This document shows positions 27,940 to 37,506 of a stretch of DNA of 64,000 nt, piece after piece; position 1 is the first letter of the stretch; the number at the start of each line of letters is the position of its first letter. Below the pieces are notes generated by a model that worked only from the letters and a program-made list of their open reading frames with translations, was not told the DNA's origin and made no database searches. Where the stretch lies: the NCBI GenBank assembly GCA_964372215.1, contig CAYJQC010000014.1:1-64000 (forward strand), written 5' to 3'. A program made the translations under genes and the position numbers. The DNA is from DAIMFL01 sp964372215 (GTDB taxonomy: Bacteria; Pseudomonadota; Alphaproteobacteria; Dongiales; Dongiaceae).

Positions 27940-27968
27940 CTTACATAGAACCCGGGAACGGCTATAAT
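27940..27968 (+). promoter_or_regulatory. Predicted sigma-70 promoter of erpA
   Basis: A perfect TATAAT at 27963-27968 is preceded by CTTACA at 27940-27945 with 17-bp spacing (4 of 6 matches to TTGACA). Transcription would start near 27975, giving a leader of about 25 nt before the erpA start at 28000. Confidence 0.55.
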
Positions 27969-27999
27969 GATTGTTCAAGCGGTTCCCAAGGAGCCTGAG

Positions 28000-28389
28000 A
28001 TGGATGCAGAGACCCCGCTGTCCACAACCGCCGGTTCGGGGCCGACCGCCGCGGTAGACGCCAAGGGCGTGAGCGTTTCGGCGAGCGCCGCGCGGCGCTT
28101 GGCGGAAATCATCGCCGCCGAGGGCAGCGCGGGCATGGTGCTGCGCGTCGCCGTCTCCGGCGGCGGCTGCTCGGGGTTCCAGTACGGCTTCACCCTCGAC
28201 GATACCCTGCAGGACGATGACGTGGTGATCGAGCGCGACGGCGTGCGGGTCGCGATCGACAGCGTCTCGATCGACCTGCTGGCCGGCGCCGAGATCGATT
28301 TCGTCGACGAACTGGCGGGCGCCGCCTTCCGGATCCGCAATCCGAATGCCGCATCGTCGTGCGGCTGCGGCAACTCCTTCGCGGTCTGA
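28000..28389 (+). CDS. erpA: Iron-sulfur cluster insertion protein ErpA
   Basis: 129 residues, A-type Fe-S carrier. The three cluster-binding cysteines are in GGGCSGFQYGF and SSCGCGNSF near the C terminus. The N terminus carries an extra 30-residue Thr/Ala-rich stretch. ATG 28000 is fixed by AAGGAG at 27988-27993; an in-frame ATG 33 nt upstream lies inside the -10 box and is not credible. It is divergent from dgt, as in most Alphaproteobacteria. Confidence 0.94.
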   Translation: MDAETPLSTTAGSGPTAAVDAKGVSVSASAARRLAEIIAAEGSAGMVLRVAVSGGGCSGFQYGFTLDDTLQDDDVVIERDGVRVAIDSVSIDLLAGAEIDFVDELAGAAFRIRNPNAASSCGCGNSFAV

Positions 28390-28410
28390 CTCCATTCCGC
28401 CGGCCTCACG

Positions 28411-28469
28411 CTTCGACAAGCTCGGCATGAGGCGGTAGATTCTGTGTCCTCGTCCCGAGCCTGTCGAAG
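28411..28469. repeat. REP-like inverted repeat, second copy
   Basis: CTTCGACAAGCTCGG at 28411-28425 and CCGAGCCTGTCGAAG at 28455-28469 form a 15-bp stem with one mismatch. It shares the CTTCGACA(A/G)GCTC(A/G)GCATGAGG core with the element at 4755-4851. It lies between the same-strand erpA and xth genes and may also limit read-through between them. Confidence 0.7.
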
Positions 28470-28501
28470 GGCGAAGTCGGGGCCCAGGAACGGGGAGCAA
28501 C

Positions 28502-29308
28502 ATGGCGGTCAAGATCGCCACCTGGAACGTCAATTCCATCAAGGCCCGGATCGGCAACGTCACCCAGTGGCTGGGCGAGGCGAAGCCCGATATCGCCTTG
28601 CTGCAGGAACTGAAATGCCAGGCCGAGAACCTGCCGCGCTCGGAGCTGGAGGATCTCGGCTACAACGTCGCCGTGGTCGGGCAGAAGACCTATAACGGCG
28701 TCGCCCTGCTGTCGCGCCTGCCGATGACGGTGGAGCGCGAGCGCCTGCCCGGCGACGACGTCGACGAGCAGGCTCGTTACATCGAGGCGGTGATCGAGCT
28801 GCCCGACGCCACGGCCCGGCAGCACAGGGTGCTGCGGGTCGCCTCGATCTACCTGCCCAACGGCAATCCCGTCGACAGCGACAAGTATCCCTACAAGCTG
28901 GCCTGGATCGACCGGCTGAGGCGCCACGCCAAGGCGCTGCTGGCCCTGGAGGAACCGCTGGTGCTGGGCGGCGACTACAACGTGATCCCGGCCGCCGAGG
29001 ACGTCTACGATCCCGACGGCTGGGCCGGAGATGCACTGTTCCGGCTGGAGACCCGCCAGCGCTTCCGCGCCCTGATGAATCTCGGATTCACCGACGCCTT
29101 CCGCGCGCTCAACCACGAGCCGCAGCAATACAGCTTCTGGGACTATCAGGCCGGCGCCTGGCAGAAAAACCACGGTCTGCGGATCGACCACCTGCTGCTG
29201 TCGCCCCAGGCGGCGGACCGCCTGGCGGCGAGCGGGATCGACCGCACCCCGCGCGGCCGCGAGAAACCGTCCGACCACACCCCGGTCTGGTGCGAACTGG
29301 ACCTGTGA
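28502..29308 (+). CDS. xth: Exodeoxyribonuclease III
   Basis: 268-residue Mg-dependent AP endonuclease and 3'-5' exonuclease of the Exo III/EEP family. Catalytic segments are ATWNVNSIKAR, LQELKCQ (Glu), GGDYNVIP (Asp/Asn), RIDHLLLS and the terminal SDHTPVW (Asp/His). Length is standard. It is 112 nt after erpA, behind the REP-like element. Confidence 0.95.
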   Translation: MAVKIATWNVNSIKARIGNVTQWLGEAKPDIALLQELKCQAENLPRSELEDLGYNVAVVGQKTYNGVALLSRLPMTVERERLPGDDVDEQARYIEAVIELPDATARQHRVLRVASIYLPNGNPVDSDKYPYKLAWIDRLRRHAKALLALEEPLVLGGDYNVIPAAEDVYDPDGWAGDALFRLETRQRFRALMNLGFTDAFRALNHEPQQYSFWDYQAGAWQKNHGLRIDHLLLSPQAADRLAASGIDRTPRGREKPSDHTPVWCELDL

Positions 29309-29364
29309 CAACGAGCGCCGGCTGATCCCACGGCGCCTGCGACAGCAGCGGGAGACAGGATGCC

Positions 29365-29805
29365 ATGTTCCGCAATGCACTCATGTCGTGGCAGTTCTGG
29401 GCGGTGTCGTCCGCCGCCTTCGCCGCGCTCACCGCGATCTTCGCCAAGATCGGCGTGCAGGATGTCGGCTCCGACTTCGCCACCTTCATCCGGACCATCG
29501 TCATCCTGCTGGCGATCGGCGCCATCCTGTTCGGTACCGGGCAGTGGCAGCCGCTCGCATCCGTGTCGGGGCACAGCTACCTGTTCCTGGTCCTCTCCGG
29601 ACTCGGCACCGGCGCTTCCTGGCTGTGCTATTTCCGCGCGCTCAAGCTCGGCGACGCCGCGCGGGTCGCACCGATCGACAAGCTGAGCGTCGTCATGGTC
29701 GCGGTGTTCGGCGTGATTTTCCTCGGCGAGCATCTGACGCTGCCGAACTGGCTCGGCGTCGCGCTGATCGCGCTCGGCGCGGTGCTGGTGGCGTATCGCG
29801 GATAG
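29365..29805 (+). CDS. EamA-family transporter, single-domain (five-helix) form
   Basis: 146 residues with five membrane segments, equal to one EamA half-unit (GTGASWLCYFRALKLGDAARVAPIDKLSVV is the conserved core). Two-domain family members have about 300 residues, so this one must act as a dimer in the manner of small multidrug resistance proteins. Substrate unknown. It follows xth by 56 nt on the same strand. Confidence 0.82.
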   Translation: MFRNALMSWQFWAVSSAAFAALTAIFAKIGVQDVGSDFATFIRTIVILLAIGAILFGTGQWQPLASVSGHSYLFLVLSGLGTGASWLCYFRALKLGDAARVAPIDKLSVVMVAVFGVIFLGEHLTLPNWLGVALIALGAVLVAYRG

Positions 29806-29820
29806 TCCGCCGATCGGAGG

Positions 29821-31320
29821 TCAGGCGCCCGCGAACGCCGGTCCCATCGGCATGAGCCGTACCCCCTTGCGCAGGTGGCGATAGGGCAGCGCCAGATGAT
29901 CGACCGGGTTGCCGCCGGGCGCCGCGACGATCAGGATCTCGGCCGCGATCGGCTGGAAATCGGCGCGGAAATGGACCGAGCTCTTGAGCGCCAGGATCGG
30001 CTGCACGCGCGGCTCGATGCCGAGGTGGCGGAACATCGACTGGTCGGCCGCCTGCTGCTTGCGGCTCGACACCACGGCGCGCACGCCGTTGAGCGACAAG
30101 AGCGCCATACGCCCGAGCTGCATGCGCGAGCCGGCATAAAACGGCCCGGTGGCGGTGAAGCGGCCATTGCCGAGCTTCTCGACCTTGAAGCTGGCGGCGA
30201 GCGGCCGGTGGCCCGGGAGACCGGACTTCGCGCCGAGCTCGACCGCGATCTCGCTGCCCTCGCCGGCCTGATGGGCGATCGCGGCGACGTCGGGGTCGCA
30301 GATGAGGCCCTCGACCGCGCCCTCGGCGCCGTTCCGCAGCAGCGCCTCGAACAGCCCCATGGTGTCGGAGTTGGTGCCGGCGCCGGGATTGTCCTGGGTA
30401 TCGGCCAGGATGATCGGCTGCCGCCCCTGGCGGGATTCCGCGATGGCATGGCGCACCGCCTCGTCGGGCGTGAAGATGTGGCCGGCGAAGGCGCTCTCGC
30501 TTTCCAGCACCAGCGCGGCGAGCCGGTCGGCGGCGCGGTCGGCGGCGTCCTGCGTCCGGGCATAGGCGACGACGGCCGGTCCGCATTCGGCGATGTCCGC
30601 CGGCGGAAAGCCCGGGGTGAAGGTCATGCTGAGCACGTCGTCGCCCTCGAGCGCCGCCAGCTCGCGATAGATCGTCGCCGCCGGCTCGATCATCGTGCAT
30701 TGCCAGACCAGCGGGATCAGGAACGGCGGCTTCCGGAGCGCCTTGGCCGGCGCGCCCTGGCGCAGGATGCGATCGAGCAGTACGGCGGCACGCGCGCCGG
30801 TCTCGGCCATGTCGATGTGGGGATAGCTGCGGAAGGCCTCGAGGGCGGTGGCGTGCTCGACCATCGCGGCGGTGATGTTGGCGTGCAGGTCGAGGCTGAC
30901 GACAACCGGCAGGTCGGGACCGACGACGCCGCGGATCCGGCGCAACAGCTCGCCCTCGCCGTCCTCGAGATGCTCGGTCACCATGGCGCCGTGCAGGTCG
31001 AGATAGACCGCGTCGAGCGGCCCGGCTCGCCGCAGCTCGTCCAGCATCATCGCGGCGATGCGTTCATAGGCGGCGCGCTCGACATGGGCGAGTGGCGTCG
31101 CCGAGCACCACAGCAGCGGCACCAGCTCGTGACCGCCCCGCCTCGCCGCGTCGACGAACCCCGCTGCGGGCAGGTTGATGCCCTGCACCGCCTCGAACAG
31201 CTCCGGCCCGGTGGTCAGCGCCGGCCAGCCGTCGGCAGCCTCGAAATGCTCGAAGCGCGCCTTGGTTGGCGCGAAGGTGTTGGTCTCGTGCTGGAAGCCG
31301 CCGACGGCGATACGGGCCAT
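29821..31320 (-). CDS. M81-family metallopeptidase, MlrC-like
   Basis: 499 residues. It has the N-terminal DUF1485 part (IAVGGFQHETNTFAPT, then VYLDLHGAMVTEHLED and SLDLHANIT, whose Asp/His pairs are the expected metal ligands) and the C-terminal MlrC part (ILADTQDNPGAGTNSDTMGL). MlrC was named for cleaving linearised microcystin in Sphingomonas, but most homologues in other bacteria have no tested substrate. It lies convergent to the small EamA gene and upstream of nothing obviously related. Confidence 0.88.
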   Translation of the reverse strand: MARIAVGGFQHETNTFAPTKARFEHFEAADGWPALTTGPELFEAVQGINLPAAGFVDAARRGGHELVPLLWCSATPLAHVERAAYERIAAMMLDELRRAGPLDAVYLDLHGAMVTEHLEDGEGELLRRIRGVVGPDLPVVVSLDLHANITAAMVEHATALEAFRSYPHIDMAETGARAAVLLDRILRQGAPAKALRKPPFLIPLVWQCTMIEPAATIYRELAALEGDDVLSMTFTPGFPPADIAECGPAVVAYARTQDAADRAADRLAALVLESESAFAGHIFTPDEAVRHAIAESRQGRQPIILADTQDNPGAGTNSDTMGLFEALLRNGAEGAVEGLICDPDVAAIAHQAGEGSEIAVELGAKSGLPGHRPLAASFKVEKLGNGRFTATGPFYAGSRMQLGRMALLSLNGVRAVVSSRKQQAADQSMFRHLGIEPRVQPILALKSSVHFRADFQPIAAEILIVAAPGGNPVDHLALPYRHLRKGVRLMPMGPAFAGA

Positions 31321-31339
31321 GCTCTACCTGTGCAAGGGT

Positions 31340-31954
31340 TCAGATCTCGATCAACACGTCGGGCAGACGGTTGGGGTTTTCTCGGTCGGCCGGCAGGTGC
31401 TCGGCCAGCAGCGCGCCGCAGGCCGTGACCGCTGCCAGGAAGCCTTCCGCGACCTGACCGGCGCGCACCTTCGCCGTGAAATCGGCGACGATGCCGTCCC
31501 ATGCCCCGGCGGGCACCTTCCCGTGGATGCCGCGGTCGGCGATGATCTCGACATAGCGCTCGGCCTCGGACACGAACAACAACAGGCCGCCGCGCTCCGG
31601 CGTCTCGTGCAGGCCGCGGGCGAAGAACTGCGCGCGGGCCAGCCGCGCCGCACATTCCTGCTGCGTCGTATCGGGCACCAGGCGCATCATGACCGGCCGC
31701 CAGCAGAACAGCGGCATCAGCAGCGCGAGCGCGCCAAGCTGAACGAGATAGAGCGGCAGGAAGCCGTCGAGCACGCCGCCGAGCCAGAGCGCCGCCGGCA
31801 GGCCCAGGGTAGCCGCCATCGCGTAGATCACCGGGATCAGCAGATAGTCGTCGGCCATGCCGGATATCACCGTGACCAGCTCGCCGACCGTGCGGGTTTC
31901 GGCGTCGCGGATCGCCGCTTCGATGCGCCGACGGTCGCCGGCGGAAATCAGCAC
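31340..31954 (-). CDS. TPM-domain membrane protein
   Basis: About 204 residues. The TPM (YgcG/Repair_PSII) phosphatase-type fold is split around two membrane segments (YLLIPVIYAMAATLGLPAAL and LVQLGALALLMPLF). The domain includes LLLFVSEAERYVEIIADRGI. The start is GTG 31954, four bases after the previous TPM gene's stop; a longer open frame overlaps that gene. Third gene of the lemA-TPM-TPM set. Confidence 0.82.
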   Translation of the reverse strand: MLISAGDRRRIEAAIRDAETRTVGELVTVISGMADDYLLIPVIYAMAATLGLPAALWLGGVLDGFLPLYLVQLGALALLMPLFCWRPVMMRLVPDTTQQECAARLARAQFFARGLHETPERGGLLLFVSEAERYVEIIADRGIHGKVPAGAWDGIVADFTAKVRAGQVAEGFLAAVTACGALLAEHLPADRENPNRLPDVLIEI

Positions 31955-31958
31955 GGGA

Positions 31959-32747
31959 TCACCATCTGCCGGTGGCGCCGCCGCCGCCGAACGAGCCGCC
32001 GCGGCCCGAGAAGCCGCCGCGCGATGCGCCGCCGCGATTGCGGCCGCCCAGCCCACCGAGTCCCGCGCCGCCGATCATCGGTCCGCCGATCCCCAATCCG
32101 CGCCGGCGACGCCGGCGGATGACCAGGACGAACAGCAGCCAGACGCCGAAGAACAGGAACGGAATTGCCCAATCGGGAACCGGCAGCTCCGGCCCATTGC
32201 CGGGCGCCGGCGCGACGCTCCATTCACCCGGCACATAGCTGCCCTCGAGCACCGCCAGGACAGACTCGGCGCCGGCGACGATGCCGCCCGCCATGTCGTC
32301 GGCCCGGAAGCGCGGCAGGATCTCGTTCTGCACGATCTGGCCGATCAGCGCGTCAGTGAGCTTGCCCTCTAGGCCGTAGCCGACCTCGATCCGCACCTCG
32401 CGCTCGTTCGGCGCGACGATCAGCAAGGCGCCATTGTCCTCGCCCGACGTGCCGATACCCCAGTGACGACCCAGCCCGACACCGTACTCTTCGATGCTTT
32501 CGCCCTGCAGGGAGTCGACGGTGACCACCACCACCTGCTCGCCGGTCTTCGCCTCATGCTGGGCCAGCTCGGCGTCGAGCGCAGACTGGCTTTGGCCGTC
32601 GAGCAGGCCGGCCTGGTCGACCACGCGGCCGCTGAGTGCGGGATAGTCCGGCGCGGCCAGCGCCATCGGCGCGGCCAGCGCCAACAGGAGCAGCAGCAGC
32701 GCGCCGCGCCAGCCGTCCCGTCGTATCCCGGCCGGAAGCAGGGTCAT
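31959..32747 (-). CDS. TPM-domain secreted/membrane protein (YgcG-like)
   Basis: 262 residues. Signal peptide (residues 12-32), periplasmic TPM domain (GRVVDQAGLLDGQSQSALD, GEDNGALLIVAPNEREVRIE), one C-terminal membrane helix (WAIPFLFFGVWLLFVLVI), then a basic patch and a Gly/Arg/Ser-rich tail ending GGGGATGRW. This layout is typical of YgcG proteins paired with LemA. ATG 32747 overlaps the lemA stop by ATGA. Confidence 0.88.
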   Translation of the reverse strand: MTLLPAGIRRDGWRGALLLLLLALAAPMALAAPDYPALSGRVVDQAGLLDGQSQSALDAELAQHEAKTGEQVVVVTVDSLQGESIEEYGVGLGRHWGIGTSGEDNGALLIVAPNEREVRIEVGYGLEGKLTDALIGQIVQNEILPRFRADDMAGGIVAGAESVLAVLEGSYVPGEWSVAPAPGNGPELPVPDWAIPFLFFGVWLLFVLVIRRRRRRGLGIGGPMIGGAGLGGLGGRNRGGASRGGFSGRGGSFGGGGATGRW

Positions 32748-33364
32748 GAGCCGCTGCCGGACCCGGCGTTGAAGTCGACCTTGGGCGCCTGCATGACGTC
32801 GTCGGCGACCGTGAAGCTCTCCATCGGCTTGGCCTCGGGATAGAGGAACGAGGCCCACCAGCGCCCCGGGATGGTCCTGAGCTCGGTGTTGTAGACTCGG
32901 ACCGCCTCGATGAAATCGCGCCGGGCGACCGAGATGCGATTCTCGGTGCCTTCGAGCTGCGACTGGAGGGTCAGGAAGTTCTGGTTGGCCTTGAGGTCGG
33001 GATAGCGCTCGACCACCACCAGCAGGCGCGACAGCGCGCCCGAGAGCGCCGACTGGTTGTCCTGGAACGCCTTGAACGCATCCGGATTGGTCAGGATGTC
33101 CGGCGGAATCTGCATCTGCGCCACTCGCGAGCGGGCGTCGACGATCTCGGTCAGGGTCTCCCGCTCGTGGCTGGCGTAGCCCTTCACCGTCTCGACAAGG
33201 TTCGGCACCAGGTCGGCGCGGCGCTGGTACTGGTTCAGCACCTGGCTCCACGCCGCCTTCGCCGCCTCCTCGTAGGTCGGGATGGCGTTCACCCCGCAGG
33301 AGGCCAGCGACAGCAGCAACCCGAGCGGCAGCAGCAGTCGGGAAAGCAGGGGCGCGCGGATCAT
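32744..33364 (-). CDS. lemA: LemA-family lipoprotein
   Basis: 206 residues. The lipobox LSLASC places the lipidated Cys at residue 23. The LemA core follows: VLNQYQRRADLVPNLVETVKGYASHE, then helices around LKANQNFLTLQSQLEGTENRIS and RRDFIEAVRVYNTELRTIPG. Function is unknown beyond an association with the membrane and with TPM proteins. ATG 33364 overlaps the upstream EamA transporter stop by 4 nt, so four genes from 34263 to 31340 are probably co-transcribed. Confidence 0.9.
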   Translation of the reverse strand: MIRAPLLSRLLLPLGLLLSLASCGVNAIPTYEEAAKAAWSQVLNQYQRRADLVPNLVETVKGYASHERETLTEIVDARSRVAQMQIPPDILTNPDAFKAFQDNQSALSGALSRLLVVVERYPDLKANQNFLTLQSQLEGTENRISVARRDFIEAVRVYNTELRTIPGRWWASFLYPEAKPMESFTVADDVMQAPKVDFNAGSGSGS

Positions 33365-34263
33365 GTGCTGTCTCCTGTAGCCACGGCCGGCAATTTGGCC
33401 CTCCGGGTCTGCCCGTGCAAGGTCCAGCCCCCGTGCATCAGTATCGCGACGACGATGACGGCGCCGCCGGCGAGGGTCGCGCCGGTCGGCACCTCGCCGG
33501 CGCCGAGCCAAGCGAACAGCGGCGCCAGCACCAGGGTCAGGCGGGTGGTGAGCGCCGCCTCGGCCGCCGGCAGATGGCGCACGCCCATGGTCAGCAGCAC
33601 GTACTGGATGCCGAGCTGGACGCAGCCGAGCGCGGCATAGATCCACATGTCGCGGGCCGAGGCCGTGAAGTCGTCGATCCAGGGTGCCGCCAGCGCCGCC
33701 GTCATCAGCGACGCGACGATGAACGCCGGCAGCATGTCGATCGAGCGGCCGCGCCGGATCAGGGTGTACATGGTCGCGGCGGAGAGCGAGCAGACCATCG
33801 CCAGGGAGTCGCCGTAGAGCGATCCGCCGACGATCCCGCCCCCGGTCATGATGGCGATGCCGACGCAGGCGACGGCGATACCGATCCAGGTCGCCGCCGA
33901 GACCCGTTCGCGCAGCACGATCCAGGCAATGATGCCGGTGAGAATCGGCGTCAGCCCGTTGATGAAGACGGTGCGCGCCACAGTCGTGTGGAACAGGGCG
34001 AAGACGAAGGTGGTCGTGGAGATGGTGTAGAACAGGGCGCAGAGCAGGCCGGTGCCGCCGACGGTTCGCATCGCCTGGACGAATCGTCCGCGCCGGGCGA
34101 CGCCGACCCAGACGATCAGCGTCGCGGCGAAGAACAGCGCCCGATAGAACAGGGTGCGCCACTCCGCCGGCTCGTCAAGCCAGCGTAGCAGCACACCCGC
34201 CGTCGAGGTGAACGCGGTGGCGAGCGTCAGCAGCAGAAAGCCCAGGAGCCGGTTCTGCTGCAT
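33361..34263 (-). CDS. DMT superfamily (EamA) transporter
   Basis: 300 residues with ten membrane segments in two EamA repeats (the first around RTVFINGLTPILTGIIAWIVLRERVSA, the second around LGIQYVLLTMGVRHLPAAEAALTTRL). Full-length drug/metabolite exporter of unknown substrate. It follows ilvD by 28 nt on the same strand and overlaps lemA. Confidence 0.87.
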   Translation of the reverse strand: MQQNRLLGFLLLTLATAFTSTAGVLLRWLDEPAEWRTLFYRALFFAATLIVWVGVARRGRFVQAMRTVGGTGLLCALFYTISTTTFVFALFHTTVARTVFINGLTPILTGIIAWIVLRERVSAATWIGIAVACVGIAIMTGGGIVGGSLYGDSLAMVCSLSAATMYTLIRRGRSIDMLPAFIVASLMTAALAAPWIDDFTASARDMWIYAALGCVQLGIQYVLLTMGVRHLPAAEAALTTRLTLVLAPLFAWLGAGEVPTGATLAGGAVIVVAILMHGGWTLHGQTRRAKLPAVATGDST

Positions 34264-34291
34264 GAAACGCCCGCTTGGCCCCGCCCGCCCG

Positions 34292-36019
34292 TCAGATGTC
34301 GGCGTAGCAGTGGGTCTCGGCCCTGCCGCCGGGATGGGTGACGGCGCCCTTCTCGGCGTCGCCCACGGTCTGGCCGTAGCGCCACAACGTGCCCGACTGG
34401 TGGTCGTGCTGGCGCGGCTTCCAGGCCTTGCGCCGCGCCTCCAGCTCGGCCTCGGAGAGGTCGACGTCGAGGGTGCCCTTCTCGGCGTCGAGCCGGATCA
34501 CGTCGCCATCCTTCAACAGGCCGATCGGGCCGCCCACCGCCGCCTCCGGACCGACATGGCCGACGCAGAAGCCGCGGGTCGCGCCGGAGAAGCGGCCGTC
34601 GGTGATCAGCGCGACCTTGTCGCCCATGCCCTGGCCGTAGATCGCCGCCGTGGTGGCCAGCATCTCGCGCATGCCGGGGCCGCCGCGCGGCCCCTCGTAG
34701 CGGATCACCAGCACCTCGCCTTCGCGGTAGTCCTCGCGCTCGACCGCCTTGAAGGCGTCCTCCTCGCAATCGAAGCAGCGCGCCTTGCCGGTGAACTTCA
34801 GGTTCTTCATGCCGGCGACCTTCACGATCGCCCCCTGGGGCGCCAGGTTGCCCTTGAGGCCGACCACGCCGCCGGTCGGCGACAGCGGATTGGTGGTCGG
34901 CCGGATCACGTCCTGGTCGACCGGAAAGGTCACGTCCCTGAGGTTCTCGGCGATGGTCTTGCCGGTCACGGTCATGCAGTCGCCGTGCAGATAGCCGCCG
35001 TCGAGCAGCGCCTTCATCAGCACCGGCACGCCGCCGATCTCGTACATGTCCTTGGCGACATACTTCCCGCCCGGCTTCAGGTCGGCGATGTACGGCGTGC
35101 GCTTGAAGATGGCGCAGACGTCGTGCAGGTCGAAGTCGATCCCGATCTCGTGGGCGATCGCCGGCAGGTGCAGCCCGGCATTGGTCGAGCCGCCGGACGC
35201 CGCCACCACCATGGCCGCGTTCTCCAGCGCCCGCCGGGTGACGATGTCGCGCGGCCGCAGGTTCTTTTCGATCAGGCTCATCACCGCCTCGCCCGAGGCC
35301 TCGGCATAGGCGTCGCGCGATTCATAGGGCGCCGGCGCGCCGGCCGAGCCGGGCAGCGCCAGGCCCATCGCCTCGGAGACGCAGGCCATGGTGTTGGCGG
35401 TGAACTGGCCCCCGCAGGATCCGGCCGAGGGGCAGGCCACGCATTCCAGCTCGTGCAGGTCGGCGTCCGACATCTTGCCGGCGGCGTGGGTGCCGACCGC
35501 CTCGAACACGTCCTGCACGGTGACGTCGTGGCCGCGGAAGCGGCCGGGCAGGATCGAGCCGCCATACATGAAGACCGACGGCACGTTGAGCCGCACCATG
35601 GCCATCATCAGGCCGGGCAGCGACTTGTCGCAGCCGGCCAGTCCGACGATCGCGTCGTAGCAATGGCCGCGCACGGTGAGCTCGGTGGAATCGGCGATCA
35701 CCTCGCGGCTGACCAGCGACGACTTCATGCCGGCATGACCCATGGCGATTCCGTCGGTCACCGTGATGGTGGTGAATTCGCGCGGCGTGCCGCCGGCCGC
35801 CTTCACCCCCCGCTTCACCGACTGGGCTTGGCGCGACAGCGAGATGTTGCAGGGTGCCGCCTCGTTCCAAGTCGTCACGACGCCGACGAAGGGCTGGCCG
35901 ATCTCCTCGGCGGTCATGCCCATGGCGTAGTAGTACGAGCGGTGCGGCGCGCTCTGCGCCCCCACCGAAACATGCCGGCTCGGCAGCTTGGACTTGTCGA
36001 ACTTGTGCTGTGCGGTCAT
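34292..36019 (-). CDS. ilvD: Dihydroxy-acid dehydratase
   Basis: 575 residues. Fe-S enzyme that dehydrates 2,3-dihydroxy-isovalerate and -methylvalerate in valine/isoleucine synthesis. Cluster and Mg ligands are in [16 protein letters not shown] and [16 protein letters not shown]. The catalytic Ser region is [16 protein letters not shown]. The 575-residue form with these Cys motifs resembles the [2Fe-2S]-type enzymes of Alphaproteobacteria and plants; the cluster type itself is inferred. Divergent from the desulfurase-like gene. Confidence 0.94.
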   Translation of the reverse strand: MTAQHKFDKSKLPSRHVSVGAQSAPHRSYYYAMGMTAEEIGQPFVGVVTTWNEAAPCNISLSRQAQSVKRGVKAAGGTPREFTTITVTDGIAMGHAGMKSSLVSREVIADSTELTVRGHCYDAIVGLAGCDKSLPGLMMAMVRLNVPSVFMYGGSILPGRFRGHDVTVQDVFEAVGTHAAGKMSDADLHELECVACPSAGSCGGQFTANTMACVSEAMGLALPGSAGAPAPYESRDAYAEASGEAVMSLIEKNLRPRDIVTRRALENAAMVVAASGGSTNAGLHLPAIAHEIGIDFDLHDVCAIFKRTPYIADLKPGGKYVAKDMYEIGGVPVLMKALLDGGYLHGDCMTVTGKTIAENLRDVTFPVDQDVIRPTTNPLSPTGGVVGLKGNLAPQGAIVKVAGMKNLKFTGKARCFDCEEDAFKAVEREDYREGEVLVIRYEGPRGGPGMREMLATTAAIYGQGMGDKVALITDGRFSGATRGFCVGHVGPEAAVGGPIGLLKDGDVIRLDAEKGTLDVDLSEAELEARRKAWKPRQHDHQSGTLWRYGQTVGDAEKGAVTHPGGRAETHCYADI

Positions 36020-36249
36020 GGCGCGGCCTGACGGCCCTCCCCCATCGAGTTGTTGGCGCTAGCTCGTTGATGCGCCGAAGAATACCGGCCGCTGTCGGGG
36101 TCCTCCAGCCCCGAATCGGGCATGGGGCCCTGCGTCGCATGCATGGGACGGAGGCCGGGCCGGCCGGCCCGGAACCCCGGCTTGACCGCCCCGGGGCCGG
36201 CCAATAGGGTCGCCAGCGCACCAGCCCGCCGCGTTCCCGGAGAGCCATC

Positions 36250-37506
36250 TTGACCAGCCCTGCCCGTTCGGCCGTCGACCTCGACCTCGATTTCGTCCGC
36301 CGCCAGTTCGGCCCGCTCGCCAATGGCTGGAGCTTCTTCGAGAACGCTGGCGGCACCTATGTGCCGCACAGCGTGGTCGAGCGCCTGCGTGCCTACATGG
36401 AGGAGACCCAGGTCCAGCCGGCCTGGAGCTTCGGCCCCTCGGCGGACGCAGCCGAGCGGATCAAGACCGGGCGCCGGCTGATGGCCGAACTGATCAACGC
36501 CGAGCCGGACGAGCTGATCGTCGGGCCCTCGACCACCCTCAACATCTACCTGCTGGCCCAGGCCCTGCGCCCGCTGTTCAAGGCCGGCGACGAGGTCATC
36601 GTCACCAACCTGGACCACGAGGCCAATAACGGCGCCTGGCGCCGCCTCGCCGAGTTCGGGATCGTCATCAGGGAATGGCAGATCGATCCGGTCACCGGCG
36701 AGCTGCCGGAGGCCGGGCTCGACGCCCTGCTCACCGACCGCACCCGGCTGGTCTGCTTCAGCCACTGCTCGAACGTGGTCGGCTGGATCAACGACGTGGC
36801 CCGGCTGGTCGGCAAGATCCACGCCGCCGGCGCCATGGCCTGCGTCGACGGCGTCGCCCACGCACCGCACCACGCCGTCGACGTGAAGGCGCTCGATGTC
36901 GATTTCTACGCCTTCAGCATCTACAAGGTGTTCGGACCCCATCAGGGGCTGCTGTACGGCAAGCGCGAGCATCTGCTGAAGGCGCGCAGCCAGAACCACT
37001 TCTTCATCGGCGAGGACGAGATCCCGCTGAAGCTTTTGCCGGGCGGGGTCAATCACGAGCTGACCGCCTCGCTGGTCGGGGTCGCCGACTACTTCGATGC
37101 GCTCTACACCCATCATGTGAAGTCCCCGGCCAACAGCTTCGGCGCCCGCGCCAGGGCGGTCTACGGGCTGATGGCGGCGCACGAGACGGCGATCGTGGAA
37201 CCCCTGCTCGCCTTCCTGCGGGACCGCCCCGGCGTGCGGCTGATCGGCCGCGCCACGGCAGCCGATGGATGGCGCGCGCCCACCGTCTCGTTCGCCGTCG
37301 CCGGTCGCTCGTCGGAGGAGATCGCGACTGCGCTCGAGCAGCGCCGCATCGCCGTCGGCTGGGGCGACTTCTACGCCAAACGCTGCGTCGAGGCCTTGGG
37401 GCTGCTGAAGGACGGCCGCGACGGCGTGGTCCGCTTCGGCCTCGCCCACTACAACACGGCGGACGAGGTCTCGAACGCCATCGCGGCACTCGATGAGATC
37501 ATCTAG
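36250..37506 (+). CDS. Class V aminotransferase, cysteine-desulfurase-like (VC1184 subfamily)
   Basis: 418-residue PLP-dependent enzyme. The internal-aldimine Lys is in FYAFSIYKVFGPHQGLLYG. Other PLP contacts are VGPSTTLNIY, TNLDHEANNGAWR and ACVDGVAHAPHHAVDV, and the C-terminal VRFGLAHYNTADEV motif is intact. It is not in an isc or suf operon and the reaction is untested. Desulfurase, epimerase or lyase activity are all possible within this subgroup. Its stop overlaps the convergent ferritin-like gene's stop by 4 nt. Confidence 0.8.
   Translation: MTSPARSAVDLDLDFVRRQFGPLANGWSFFENAGGTYVPHSVVERLRAYMEETQVQPAWSFGPSADAAERIKTGRRLMAELINAEPDELIVGPSTTLNIYLLAQALRPLFKAGDEVIVTNLDHEANNGAWRRLAEFGIVIREWQIDPVTGELPEAGLDALLTDRTRLVCFSHCSNVVGWINDVARLVGKIHAAGAMACVDGVAHAPHHAVDVKALDVDFYAFSIYKVFGPHQGLLYGKREHLLKARSQNHFFIGEDEIPLKLLPGGVNHELTASLVGVADYFDALYTHHVKSPANSFGARARAVYGLMAAHETAIVEPLLAFLRDRPGVRLIGRATAADGWRAPTVSFAVAGRSSEEIATALEQRRIAVGWGDFYAKRCVEALGLLKDGRDGVVRFGLAHYNTADEVSNAIAALDEII

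Noticed and set aside
27945..27966. IscR-type operator around CATAGAACCCGGGAACGG
   Set aside because: Only partial dyad symmetry and poor agreement with known IscR sites; not enough to call.
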